Below, piece by piece: positions 46,847 to 56,175 of a DNA stretch of 64,000 bases. The notes under the pieces were generated by a model, which saw nothing but the letters and a program-made list of their open reading frames with translations, searched no databases and was not told the DNA's origin. The DNA is taken from assembly GCA_965261475.1 (NCBI GenBank), contig OZ253454.1, positions 1,426,001-1,490,000 on the forward strand, written 5' to 3'. Within the stretch, counting starts at the first letter, position 1; the number at the start of each line of letters is the position of its first letter. This DNA is from G965261475 sp965261475 [NCBI: bacterium] (lineage in GTDB: Bacteria; SAR324; XYD2-FULL-50-16). Both the position numbers and the translations under genes were made by a program.

Positions 46847-47809
46847 TTAAGATAATCTAGCAGTGAAGATCTTTTTAAAAAATTTTCGTTTCGACCTTCT
46901 CAAATAAGCATAACATTTGTAAAAAATACCATATAACAAAAAATCATACCCTAGGTTTCTTGCTGCTTGATAGGTTGCGAGATACCCGAAGTCTCTCACA
47001 TGTTCACAATAGCGGAATCGACTAGATACAGATAATCTGTCATGCCATGCTAGATAGTATTTTTTTGCTAGGGCTAGGTTGCACCTCAGAGCAAAATTGT
47101 GATCTGAAAATCGTTTCTTTGTCCAGCGAGTATTACAAATACTGCCTACTCTTTGATAATAAAAATAGTTAGCATCACAGGTAAAAGCAATACTCTCAGC
47201 GTCCAGAAGAATTTCTGGAATCAAAATAATATCCTCGTGATAGCGACCTTTAGCAAAAAACTTCCTAGCAAAAAGCTCTTTTTTGTATAGTTTTCCCCAC
47301 GCTGACCAGGATATGTGTTTTAGAAAAATCAATTTTAATCTCTTTTTTTTATCTTTTACTTGCTTTGTGAGCTCAGCTACAGATTTTTTAGGGTCATTAA
47401 CATAACATCCCTGGCAGCATATTTGAAAACCAACAAGAGCTACTAGATCTGCCTTGCTTGCTTGGGCTTTTTGGTAGGTAGCTTGGCAAAAATTAGGAGA
47501 GATAGCGTCATCAGAATCTACAAAACACAAGTAGTCCCCTTGAGCTATTTTGATGCCTGCGTTTCTAGCAGATGACAGTCCTTGATTTTTTTGCCTTATA
47601 ATACGCACCAAGAATTTGTTTTTGTGTTTATTTTTGATGAGAGAGCGTATTTTTGATACAGAATCATCTACAGAGCCATCGTCTATGAAGATAATTTCTA
47701 GAGAAGTAAATGTTTGACAAAGCAAACTGCTAACGCATCTTTCTATGTAGGCAGAAACATTATACACAGGGACAATAATACTGATTTTGGGCGTTTCGCT
47801 GCTTTTCAT
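46847..47809 (-). CDS. GT2 glycosyltransferase, array copy 5
   Basis: A 320-residue copy. The middle is ALVGFQICCQGCYVNDPKKSV with SICNTRWTKKRFSDHNF (shared with copy 2). Its 3' half is almost the same as copy 4 (SVSSRFRYCEHVRDFGYLATYQAA). One change in the core, YLCFVDSDD instead of YLSFVDSDD, leaves the metal site intact. The upstream spacer is a hybrid of the two spacer types, another sign of crossover. Confidence 0.9.
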   Translation of the reverse strand: MKSSETPKISIIVPVYNVSAYIERCVSSLLCQTFTSLEIIFIDDGSVDDSVSKIRSLIKNKHKNKFLVRIIRQKNQGLSSARNAGIKIAQGDYLCFVDSDDAISPNFCQATYQKAQASKADLVALVGFQICCQGCYVNDPKKSVAELTKQVKDKKKRLKLIFLKHISWSAWGKLYKKELFARKFFAKGRYHEDIILIPEILLDAESIAFTCDANYFYYQRVGSICNTRWTKKRFSDHNFALRCNLALAKKYYLAWHDRLSVSSRFRYCEHVRDFGYLATYQAARNLGYDFLLYGIFYKCYAYLRRSKRKFFKKIFTARLS

Positions 47810-47874
47810 AATTTTTAAGGTTAATGCTGACTAATTTTTATCTATGCTGCTTGCAGTTTTATTTTTGATTAAAA

Positions 47875-48834
47875 TTATCTAGCAGTGAAGATCTTTTTTA
47901 AAAATTTTCGTTTCGATTTTCTCCAACGGACATACTGTTTGTAAATAATAAAATATAAGAAAAAATCAGATCCGAATTTTTTTGCTGCACTGCAGATTGC
48001 AAGATACCCGAAGTCTCTAATATGTTCACGATAGCAGAAGTGACGAAACAAAGATATTCTGTCTTGCCATGCTAGAGAGTATTTTTTTGCTAGGGCTAGG
48101 TTACATTTCAGACCAAAATTTTGATCCTCAAATCGTTTCTTAATACAAATAGTAGTAGTTATACTGCCTACTCTTTTATAATAAAAATAGTTAGCATCAC
48201 AGGTAAAAGCAATGCTCTCAGCGTCCAGGAGAATTTCTGGAATCAAAATCAGATCCTCACAATCGCGACCCACAGCAAACAACTTCCGAGTAAAAAGCTC
48301 TTTTTTATATAGCTTGCCCCATGCTGCCCAAGCTATGTGTTCTAAAAAAATAGATTTTAATCTCTCTTTTTTATCTTCTGCTTGCTTTGTAAGCTCAGAT
48401 ACAGATTTTCTAGGGCGATGAACATAGCATCCTTGATAGCATGCTTGATAACCAGTAAGAGCTACTATATCTGCCTTGCTTGCTTGGGCTTTTTGATAGG
48501 TTACCTCACAAAAATTAGGAGAGATAGCGTCATCGGAATCTACAAAGCTCAAGTAGTCCCCTTGAGCTATCTTGATACCTGCATTTCTAGCAGACGAAGG
48601 TCCTTGGTTTTTTTGCCTTATAATACGCACCAAGAATTTATTTTTGGGTTTGTTTTTGATGAGAGAGCGTATTTTTGGTACAGAATCATCTACAGAGCCA
48701 TCGTCTATAAAGATAATTTCTATAGAAGTAAATGTTTGACAAAGCAAACTGCTAACGCATCTTTCTATGCAAGCAGAAACATTATACACAGGAACAATAA
48801 TACTGATTTTGGGCGTTTTGCTACTTTTCATCAT
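47875..48834 (-). CDS. GT2 glycosyltransferase, array copy 6
   Basis: A 319-residue copy starting MMKSSKTPKIS. It reads VSACIERC where others have VSAYIERC and NQGPSSARNAG where others have NQGLSSARNAG. The middle block is ALTGYQACYQGCYVHRPRK, followed by SITTTICIKKRFEDQNF and a distinct tail (CSAAKKFGSDFFLYFII). Metal motif VDSDD is intact. Confidence 0.9.
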   Translation of the reverse strand: MMKSSKTPKISIIVPVYNVSACIERCVSSLLCQTFTSIEIIFIDDGSVDDSVPKIRSLIKNKPKNKFLVRIIRQKNQGPSSARNAGIKIAQGDYLSFVDSDDAISPNFCEVTYQKAQASKADIVALTGYQACYQGCYVHRPRKSVSELTKQAEDKKERLKSIFLEHIAWAAWGKLYKKELFTRKLFAVGRDCEDLILIPEILLDAESIAFTCDANYFYYKRVGSITTTICIKKRFEDQNFGLKCNLALAKKYSLAWQDRISLFRHFCYREHIRDFGYLAICSAAKKFGSDFFLYFIIYKQYVRWRKSKRKFLKKIFTAR

Positions 48835-48871
48835 TTCTTAGCTAGTGTTATTTACTCATTGTTGTCTATAA

Positions 48872-49852
48872 CTACTGGTGAGTTTTATTTTTATATTTAA
48901 GGGTGAAGATTTTTTTAAAAAATTTTCGTTTCGATTTTCTCCAACGGGCATAATTTCTGTAAATAATACAATATAGCAAAAAATCATACCCTAGGTTTTT
49001 TGCTGCTCCATAGGTTGCGAGATACCCAGATTTTTTATATTCATAATAGGGAAAATGATTATATAAAAAAGGCATTCTATCACGCCATAATAAATTGTAT
49101 TTTTTTGCTAGCGCTAGGTTGCATTTCAAAGCAAAATTGCTATCCTCAGATTTTTTCTTAGTCCAGCGAGTAGTAGTTATACTGTCTACTCTTTTATAGT
49201 AAAAATAGTTAGCATCACAAATAAAAGCAATACTCTCAGCGTCCATGATAATTTCTGGAATCAAAATCATGTCCTCGCAATAGCGACCCTCAGCAAAAAA
49301 CTTCCTAGCAAAAAATTCTTTTTTATATAGTTTAGAGCTTGCTGACAAAGAAGCTATGTGTCCTAAAAAAATAGATTTTAATCTCTCTCTTTTATCTTCT
49401 GCTTGCTTTGTGAGCTCAACTACAGATTTGCTCAGAGAATTAACATAGCATCCTTGATAGCATGTTTGAAAACCAGCAATCACTAGATCCGCCTTGCTTG
49501 CTTGGGCTTTTTGATAGGTTACCTCACAAAAATTAGGAGAGATAGCGTCATCAGAATCTACAAAGCTCAAGTAGTCTCCCTGGGCTATTTTGATGCCTGC
49601 GTTTCTAGCAGACGACAATCCTTGGTTTTTTTGCCTTATAATACGCATCAAGAATTTGTTTTTGGGTTTGTTTTTGATGAGAGAGCGTATTTTTGACACA
49701 GAATCATCTACAGAGCCATCGTCTATAAAGATAATTTCTAGAGAAGTAAATGTTTGACAGAGCAAACTACTAACGCATCTTTCTATGTAGTCAGAAACAT
49801 TATACACAGGGACAATAATACTAATTTTGGGCGTTTTGCTACTTTTCATCAT
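48872..49852 (-). CDS. GT2 glycosyltransferase, array copy 7
   Basis: A 326-residue copy starting MMKSSKTPKIS. The middle is LVIAGFQTCYQGCYVNSLSKSVVEL with SITTTRWTKKKSEDSNF; the tail MPFLYNHFPYYEYKKSGYLA is shared only with copy 8. Its reading frame extends past the usual stop to end KYKNKTHQ. The poly-A tract before YNLLW has 7 bases, which keeps the frame, in contrast to copy 8. Confidence 0.9.
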   Translation of the reverse strand: MMKSSKTPKISIIVPVYNVSDYIERCVSSLLCQTFTSLEIIFIDDGSVDDSVSKIRSLIKNKPKNKFLMRIIRQKNQGLSSARNAGIKIAQGDYLSFVDSDDAISPNFCEVTYQKAQASKADLVIAGFQTCYQGCYVNSLSKSVVELTKQAEDKRERLKSIFLGHIASLSASSKLYKKEFFARKFFAEGRYCEDMILIPEIIMDAESIAFICDANYFYYKRVDSITTTRWTKKKSEDSNFALKCNLALAKKYNLLWRDRMPFLYNHFPYYEYKKSGYLATYGAAKNLGYDFLLYCIIYRNYARWRKSKRKFFKKIFTLKYKNKTHQ

Positions 49853-49869
49853 TTCTTAGCTAGTGTTAT

Positions 49870-50863
49870 TTACTCATTTTTATCTATACCACTAGCAGTT
49901 TTGTTTTTATATTTAGCAGTGAAGATTTTTTTAAAAAATTTTCGTTTCGATTTTCTCCAACGGGTATAATTTCTGTAAATAATACAATATAGCAAAAAAT
50001 CATACCCTATAGTTTTTGCTGCTCCATAGGTTGCGAGATATCCAGATTTTTTATATTCATAATAGGGAAAATGATTATATAAAAAAGGCATTCTATCACG
50101 CCATAATAAATTGTATTTTTTTTGCTAATGCCGAGATGCATTTCAAAGCAAAATTGTGATCCTCAGATTTTTTCTTAGTCCAACAAGCAGTAATTGAGCC
50201 TATTCTTTGATAATAAAAATAACTAGCATCACAAATAAAAGCAATACTCTCAGCGTCCAGAAGAATTTCTGGAATCAAAATCATTTCCTCACAATAGCGA
50301 CCCACAGCAAAAAACTTATCTGCAAAAAGTTCTTTTTTGTATAGTTTAAAACATGCTGACCAATCTATGTATTTTAGAAAAATCAATTTTAATCTTTCTT
50401 TTTTATCTTTTACTTGCTTTGTGAACTCAGATACAGATTTTCTAAAACTATTGACATAACACCCTTGAGAACATCTTTGATAACCAGTAAGAGCTACTAT
50501 ATCTGCCTTGCTTGCTTGAGCTTTTTGGTAGGTTGCCTCACAAAAATTAGGAGAGATAGCGTCGTCTGAGTCTACAAAAATCAAGTAGTCTCCCTGGGCT
50601 ATTTTGATGCCTGCGTTTCTAGCAGACGACAATCCTTGGTTTTTTTGCCTTATAATACGCACCAAGAATTTGTTTTTGGGTTTGTTTTTGATGAGAGCGC
50701 GTGCTTTTGGCATAGAATCATCTGTAGAGCCATCGTCTATGAAGATAATTTCTATAGAAGTAAATGTTTGACAGAGCAAACTGTTAACGCATCTTTCTAT
50801 GTAGGCAGAAACATTATACACAGGGACAATAATACTGATTTTTGGCGTTTTGCTACTTTTCAT
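49870..50863 (-). pseudogene. GT2 glycosyltransferase, array copy 8, frameshifted in a poly-A/T run
   Basis: The N-terminal 250 codons (from 50863) are a normal array copy with IDDGSTDDS and VDSDD. At 50116-50123 the plus strand has eight T where copies 1-7 have seven. The extra base shifts the frame, and translation ends at a TGA a few codons later (50096). The remaining part continues in another frame to 49870 (MPFLYNHFPYYEYKKSGYLA, like copy 7). With one A fewer the gene would read through as a full-length protein of about 330 residues. It could be a phase-off allele, a real pseudogene or a base-calling error. Confidence 0.88.
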
Positions 50864-50895
50864 AATTTTTAAGGTTAATGCTTACTAATTTTTAT

Positions 50896-51873
50896 CTATG
50901 CTACTGGTGAGTTTTTTTTATATTTAAGAGCACGATCTTTTTTAAATAATTTTCGTTTCAACCTTCTCAAATAAACATAACATCCGTAAAGAATACTGTA
51001 TAACAAAAAATTATACCCAAATTTTTTGGCTACTCTATAGGTTGCGAGATACCCGAAGTTTTTAATATACTTGCTATATTTAAATTCACGCAATAAAAAC
51101 AATTGTTGCTCAAAATTAGATATATTGTATTTTTTTGCTAGTGCTAAATTACACTCTAAACTAAACATCTGATCACTAAAATGTTTCTCGCTAAAATAAC
51201 TATTTGTGATTGCTCCTGTTCTTTGATGATAAAAATAACTAGCGTCATAGACAAAAGACATAGTAGCAGAATCTGTTATAATTTCTGGAATTAAAATAGT
51301 ATCCTCATAATAACGACCCTCGGCAAACAGCTTGCTAGCAAAAAGTTTTTTTTTGTATAATTTTCCCCACGCTGTCCAACTGAGTTTGCCGAATAAACAA
51401 AGTTTTAATCTATTTTTTTTATCTGTCACATTGCTTGTTATAACAGGGAGTATCTTAGATATCAAATATGCTCCATTTTGGTTACAATCTATTCTATTTG
51501 CAATCACTAGATCCGCCTTGCTTGCTTGGGCTTTTTGATAGGTTGCTTGGCAAAAATTAGGAGAGATAGCGTCATCAGAATCTACAAAGCTCAAGTAATC
51601 TCCCTGGGCTATTTTGATACCTGCGTTTCTAGCAGATGATAGTCCTTGGTTTTTTTGTCTTACAATACGCACCAGGGGTTTATTTTTGGGTTTGTTTTTG
51701 ATGAGAGAGCGTATTTTTGATACAGAATCATCTGTCGAGCCATCGTCTATGAAGATAATTTCTAGAGGAGAGAGTGTTTGACAGAGCAAACTGCTAACGC
51801 ATCTTTCTATGTAGGCAGAAACATTATACACAGGAACAATAATACTAATTTTGGGATGATTGGTTCTATTCAT
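50896..51873 (-). CDS. GT2 glycosyltransferase, array copy 9 (most divergent)
   Basis: A 325-residue copy, first in transcription order. The start MNRTNHPKIS and the whole middle (LVIANRIDCNQNGAYLISK; AITNSYFSEKHFSDQMF) differ from other copies, while residues 9-135 keep the array core with VDSDD. It may be the ancestral or founder copy, next to the presumed promoter in 51874-52126. Its tail reads KYKKNSPVA, which is translated spacer sequence. Confidence 0.9.
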   Translation of the reverse strand: MNRTNHPKISIIVPVYNVSAYIERCVSSLLCQTLSPLEIIFIDDGSTDDSVSKIRSLIKNKPKNKPLVRIVRQKNQGLSSARNAGIKIAQGDYLSFVDSDDAISPNFCQATYQKAQASKADLVIANRIDCNQNGAYLISKILPVITSNVTDKKNRLKLCLFGKLSWTAWGKLYKKKLFASKLFAEGRYYEDTILIPEIITDSATMSFVYDASYFYHQRTGAITNSYFSEKHFSDQMFSLECNLALAKKYNISNFEQQLFLLREFKYSKYIKNFGYLATYRVAKKFGYNFLLYSILYGCYVYLRRLKRKLFKKDRALKYKKNSPVA

Positions 51874-52126
51874 TTAAGTTATGGTAGTTATACGCAAATT
51901 ACTTCCAATCTTGTTTGTAGTAGTCAGCCCCAAGCTGGACTAAAATAAGTGGTGTTAAGAGTTAACAAGCGGAAAAATAATGGAGGTAGCAAAAACAAAT
52001 CAATAGCTTTTATGCTAGACTAAACAATGATAATTAAATTGCGAATTTTGAGACATTGAAAAATAAATTTATTACTAAATCCTTATTTTTAGTTAACATA
52101 AAAACTAGTAGAAAACAAACTATCTA

Positions 52127-53194
52127 ATGAAACAATATTTAGCCCAAAAAAATTTTTCTCATAAAAATTCCGATAAAATAGGCGTTTTACTAGTAAATTT
52201 AGGAACTCCAGCAGAGCCTACAACTATTGCTTTGAGAAAATATTTAAAAGAATTCCTAAGTGATACTAGAGTAATTGAAATCTCAAAAATTCTTTGGTTT
52301 ATGATTTTAAATTGCATTGTGCTTGTTTTTCGCCCCAAAAAGTCAGCTAAAAAATACAAAACCATCTGGACCAAACAAGGCTCTCCCTTGCTTATTTATT
52401 GCAACAAGATTGTCAAAAAACTAGAAAAAGAATTTTCTAAAAACTATTGTTTTACTTTGGCAATGAATTACGGTGAACCTTCTATAGCCAAGGGCTTAGA
52501 TTGTTTAAAAGAAAAAAATTGCATTGCTCTTCTTATATTGCCTTTGTATCCACAATATTCTGGTACGACTACAGCCTCTGTTTTTGATAAAGTAAGTAAT
52601 TATCTTCAAAAATATCGCTGGATACCTCATTTACATTTTTTACACTCTTATCATACAGAGCCTCTGTATATTCAAGGCATAGCTCAAAGTATTCAGAAAA
52701 TAAGAAAAAATAAAGCAAAAATTTTATTTTCTTATCATGGCACTCCCTTAAAATACTTGTTACGAGGAGACCCTTACCATTGCGAATGCTATAAAACTAC
52801 TCGCTTGGTAGCAGAGCTATTAAAACTAAAAGAAGAGGAATATCTTACTTGCTTTCAATCTCGTTTTGGCATACAAAAATGGCTGCCACCATACACGGAT
52901 AAAATAATAGAAAAACTAGCAAAAAAAAAACAAGAAATTGTTATTGTGTGTCCTGGATTTGCTGTAGACTGTTTAGAAACACTAGAAGAAATTGCAGATG
53001 AAAATAAAAAAATTTTTTTTAAAGCAGGAGGAGCAAAATATCACTATATTCCTTGCTTAAATGACACTCAAGCACAATTAAAATTATTGAGTTTTTTGAT
53101 TAAAAAAAATACCAAAAATTGGCAAGTAAATCAAAATAAAGCCAAGCAAGAAAAACTTTATCAAAAATTAAAACAAAAATATCTTTATTTATAA
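52127..53194 (+). CDS. hemH: Ferrochelatase
   Basis: Inserts iron into protoporphyrin IX, the last step of haem synthesis. At 355 residues the length fits. GVLLVNLGTPAEPT (about 19-32), YPQYSGTTTASV (about 145), the catalytic His in FSYHGTP (about 205), GDPYHCECYKTT and the FQSRFG...W-L-P-P-Y-T motif near 245 are typical. No other hem gene is adjacent. It contains an A10 run at 52921-52930. mraY follows after 9 bp. The presumed promoter is in the 253-bp gap shared with the divergent GT2 array. Confidence 0.95.
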   Translation: MKQYLAQKNFSHKNSDKIGVLLVNLGTPAEPTTIALRKYLKEFLSDTRVIEISKILWFMILNCIVLVFRPKKSAKKYKTIWTKQGSPLLIYCNKIVKKLEKEFSKNYCFTLAMNYGEPSIAKGLDCLKEKNCIALLILPLYPQYSGTTTASVFDKVSNYLQKYRWIPHLHFLHSYHTEPLYIQGIAQSIQKIRKNKAKILFSYHGTPLKYLLRGDPYHCECYKTTRLVAELLKLKEEEYLTCFQSRFGIQKWLPPYTDKIIEKLAKKKQEIVIVCPGFAVDCLETLEEIADENKKIFFKAGGAKYHYIPCLNDTQAQLKLLSFLIKKNTKNWQVNQNKAKQEKLYQKLKQKYLYL

Positions 53195-53203
53195 AAATTA
53201 AGC

Positions 53204-54442
53204 ATGTTATCTGATTTGTTAACCCAATTCTATCCCTACCAAATTTTTCGTTCTGTCTTTTTTAGAGCGTCTATGGGATTTTTAACCGCCTACTTCTTGA
53301 CCAATCTTTTGATGCCCGCATTCATTACTTATTTGCATAAAAAAAACTATGTTTCTAATTTTTCTACAAAAAAAAATAACGCCGCAGTGCCTATTATGGG
53401 GGGTATTGTGATTGTCATCTCCTTAGTAATATCCACTTTGCTATGGGTTTGGATTAACTTTTATATTGTTGCGTGCCTCTTGTTTTTACTAGGCTTTGCG
53501 TCAATAGGCTTTGCAGATGACTACTTAAAAGTTAAAAATTATAAAAAGGTTATGAAAGGTCAAGCAAAAAAAAAAAACTACAGCGATAAATCTGATGGTA
53601 TGAGTGCTAAACTCAGGTTGCTGTTAGAAATTTTGTTGAGTGCTGCTATTTTGGGATATACCATCTATTTTTATCAAACTCCTAGTGCCACTCTACAAAT
53701 TCCAACAATACCTATTAAAAACTGGCACCCTTCCCTGCCGTATATTATTTATTTTTTATTGTCTATTTTTGTGGTAGTAGGATGCGCTAACGCTGTCAAC
53801 TTAATGGATGGACTAGATACCTTGGTCAGCGTTCCTATTATCAATAGTGTATTATTTATAGCTGCTGTGAGCTACATAGTAGGAGATATAGAATGGGCGA
53901 GTAAACTAAAAATTTTTTTTCTTTCAGAAAGTTTAAAAGAGCTTAGTATTTTTAGTATCATCATGGCAGGAGGATGCGTAGCATTTTTAAAATATAATAC
54001 TCCGCCTGCTTATATTTACATGGGTGATGTAGGCTCTTTGAGTTTGGGTGCTACGATTAGTGCCTTGTTTTTATTTGCTAAAGCAGAACTTTTTTTACCT
54101 ATAGTTGGTGGTGTTTTTGTAATAGCTGCTTCTAGTGTCATCGTACAAAAACTTTGGTTCTTTTTTTCTTTGCACCTGAAAGGCAGAACCTACGCTGAGA
54201 AAAATCGTTTTTTTTTTCGCGCCCCCTACCATCACCATCAGCAAGCAGCAATGGCTCCCTCTGAGCTAGACATTCGTTCTATCTATCAAGGATGGCTAAA
54301 GAAAATAGGCTTTATGCCTAGACACAATTTTTATAAAGATTTTACAAAAAAAGAAATTGATTCTAAAATTATTTGGCAAAATCATATTCGCTCTATTTGG
54401 TTTTTAGTAATTGCTTTTTTAATTTACTTTAAAGTGCGCTAA
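53204..54442 (+). CDS. mraY: Phospho-N-acetylmuramoyl-pentapeptide transferase
   Basis: Makes lipid I from UDP-MurNAc-pentapeptide and undecaprenyl phosphate in the inner membrane. The 412 residues are longer than the usual 360 because of a Lys-rich cytoplasmic loop and a C-terminal extension. PIMGGIVIVIS (about 64), GFADDYLKV with the Asp pair (about 104), NAVNLMDGLD (about 197), MGDVGSLSLGA (about 272) and the HHH motif APYHHHQQ (about 340) are intact. An A12 run lies at 53566-53577. It is separated from the other mur genes, an unusual location. Confidence 0.95.
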   Translation: MLSDLLTQFYPYQIFRSVFFRASMGFLTAYFLTNLLMPAFITYLHKKNYVSNFSTKKNNAAVPIMGGIVIVISLVISTLLWVWINFYIVACLLFLLGFASIGFADDYLKVKNYKKVMKGQAKKKNYSDKSDGMSAKLRLLLEILLSAAILGYTIYFYQTPSATLQIPTIPIKNWHPSLPYIIYFLLSIFVVVGCANAVNLMDGLDTLVSVPIINSVLFIAAVSYIVGDIEWASKLKIFFLSESLKELSIFSIIMAGGCVAFLKYNTPPAYIYMGDVGSLSLGATISALFLFAKAELFLPIVGGVFVIAASSVIVQKLWFFFSLHLKGRTYAEKNRFFFRAPYHHHQQAAMAPSELDIRSIYQGWLKKIGFMPRHNFYKDFTKKEIDSKIIWQNHIRSIWFLVIAFLIYFKVR

Positions 54443-54557
54443 AACGACTATCTTGATTTTTTACTGTAAGTTTTTTTTTAAGTGTATTTTTTCTTTTTTT
54501 TATCTACAATTTTTATAGAAGGATGTCCTTTATATATCTTAAGATTTAAAAATAATT

Positions 54558-56144
54558 ATGAAAAATACGAATTTAAAATTATATTTGCTTATTGTTTTAG
54601 CATGCGTTTTCTTACTTTTAGCTTGTGCTGGTAAAAACTACACAAAAAACAATGATCAATCTTATGCTATTACAATTCTGCACACCAATGATCACCATGG
54701 CAGATTTTGGAAAAACAAAAGAGGTGAGTATGGGATGGCTGCAAGAAAAACTCTTATAGACGCTATCCGTCAGGAAGTAGCAGAACAAGGAGGCTATCTA
54801 TTACTGCTTTCTGGAGGCGATATTAACACGGGAGTACCAGAATCTGATTCACAAGACGCAAAGCCAGATTTTTTAGGAATGAAAGAATTAGGGTATGACG
54901 CTATGGCGCTAGGCAATCACGAATTTGATAATCCTATAGAAATTTTACAAAAACAAAAAAAATGGGCTGGTTTTCCATTTCTTTCTGCAAATGTACTGCA
55001 AGCAAAAAACGGAAAACTTCTTTTTCAATCTCATATAATAAAAAAGTATCAGGGTCTAAAGATTGCGATAGTAGGCTTTACTACTAAGGACACAGAAATT
55101 ATCGGTAACCCAGAATATTTAACGGGGATTAAAATACTAGATCCTATAGAAGTAGGAAAAACATTGATTCCAGAATTAAAAAAAAAAAATGATCTAGTCA
55201 TTGCCGTAACTCACATGGGTCATTACAAAGACGGCAATTACGGAGGGAATGCGCCGGGCGATGTAACTTTGGCTAGAAAAACTAAAGGGCTAGACATAAT
55301 TATAGGCGGGCACAGTCAAAATCCTATTTTCGAGCCAGATATACAAAATAACACTCTCATACTGCAAGCTCACGAATGGGGTAAATATGTTGGTCGTTTA
55401 GATTTGGAATACAAAGCAAACCAGCTAGTTGTTAAGAATTACCGTTTGATTCCTATCAACCTCAAAAAGAAAATAAAAAATGCAGAAGGAAAAACACAGA
55501 GAGTTCTAATAGAAGCAGAAATAGCCGAAGACGAGGATCTTAAAAACTTTTTAGCTCCCTATCAAGAGAAAGGACAACACGAATTGCAAAAAGAAATAGG
55601 CACTAGTAATGGAATATTCAAAAGTGATAGAAACAAAGAAACGAACATTGGTAATTTAATAGCTCTAGCACAAATGAGCAAAACAAACTCTGATTTAGCA
55701 GTGATGAATTCTGGTGGTATACGCGCAAACTTAGAGCAAGGCACTATCACCTACAAAGATGTTTTGATTGTACACCCTTTTGGCAATGATCTTTGCACTG
55801 TGATATTTACAGGAGCTGAATTAAAAGACTACTTGCAAGTAGTTGGAAATAAAAAAAAAGGAACAGGAGCTTTCCCACAATTTGCAGGAGTAAAACTAAT
55901 TTACAACGGAGAAATTTTGACTAGTCTAGAGGTTCAAGGAATAGCAGTAGCGAACGACAAAACCTATAAACTGTCTTTAAATAGTTATATTGCATCTGGC
56001 GGAGACGGTTATCCTAAGGTTACAGACCATCCTAATTTTGTAAATACAGGATATTTAGATGCAGACATGTTAAAAGAGTATATTCAAAAAAATACTCCTT
56101 TATCAATAACAGACTATACCCCTAGCAAAGATATAGTCAAATAA
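54558..56144 (+). CDS. 5'-nucleotidase/UshA-like lipoprotein
   Basis: A 528-residue exported metallophosphoesterase that releases phosphate from nucleotides (and UDP-sugars in UshA). The signal peptide ends in the lipobox LLLACAG, so it is probably lipid-anchored, as in NutA of Vibrio. The metallophosphatase domain has ILHTNDHHGRF (about 37), LSGGDINTG (about 80) and ALGNHEFD (about 117). The C-terminal 5'-nucleotidase domain has NSGGIRANLE (about 380) and SGGDGYP near 500. An A12 run is at 55178-55189. It probably scavenges extracellular nucleotides. Confidence 0.93.
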   Translation: MKNTNLKLYLLIVLACVFLLLACAGKNYTKNNDQSYAITILHTNDHHGRFWKNKRGEYGMAARKTLIDAIRQEVAEQGGYLLLLSGGDINTGVPESDSQDAKPDFLGMKELGYDAMALGNHEFDNPIEILQKQKKWAGFPFLSANVLQAKNGKLLFQSHIIKKYQGLKIAIVGFTTKDTEIIGNPEYLTGIKILDPIEVGKTLIPELKKKNDLVIAVTHMGHYKDGNYGGNAPGDVTLARKTKGLDIIIGGHSQNPIFEPDIQNNTLILQAHEWGKYVGRLDLEYKANQLVVKNYRLIPINLKKKIKNAEGKTQRVLIEAEIAEDEDLKNFLAPYQEKGQHELQKEIGTSNGIFKSDRNKETNIGNLIALAQMSKTNSDLAVMNSGGIRANLEQGTITYKDVLIVHPFGNDLCTVIFTGAELKDYLQVVGNKKKGTGAFPQFAGVKLIYNGEILTSLEVQGIAVANDKTYKLSLNSYIASGGDGYPKVTDHPNFVNTGYLDADMLKEYIQKNTPLSITDYTPSKDIVK

Positions 56145-56175
56145 TACAAATATAAACTTAACAAAATATTAATTT

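Larger units (their letters stand above)
42657..51873 (-). repeat. Tandem array of nine GT2 genes (period about 1.02 kb) plus a remnant
   Basis: Nine head-to-tail gene copies on the minus strand, each about 960 bp with spacers of 17-67 bp. Coding N-terminal halves and most spacers are near-identical; e.g. about 120 bases near the 3' end are the same in copies 1, 2 and 3 (from 42816, 43837 and 44858). Two spacer types alternate: one starting with TTTTTAAGGTTAATG, the other with TTCTTAGCTAGTG. Both flanking genes (thyA, hemH) are on the plus strand. Confidence 0.95.

Noticed and set aside
43904-50872. Repeated plus-strand open frames opposite the GT2 array
   Set aside because: They recur because the array repeats; they lack recognisable domains and mirror the conserved GT2 core.
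42657-51873. CRISPR or integron-type array
   Set aside because: The repeat unit is a whole 1-kb gene; no short direct repeats, cas genes, integrase or attC-like sites are seen.
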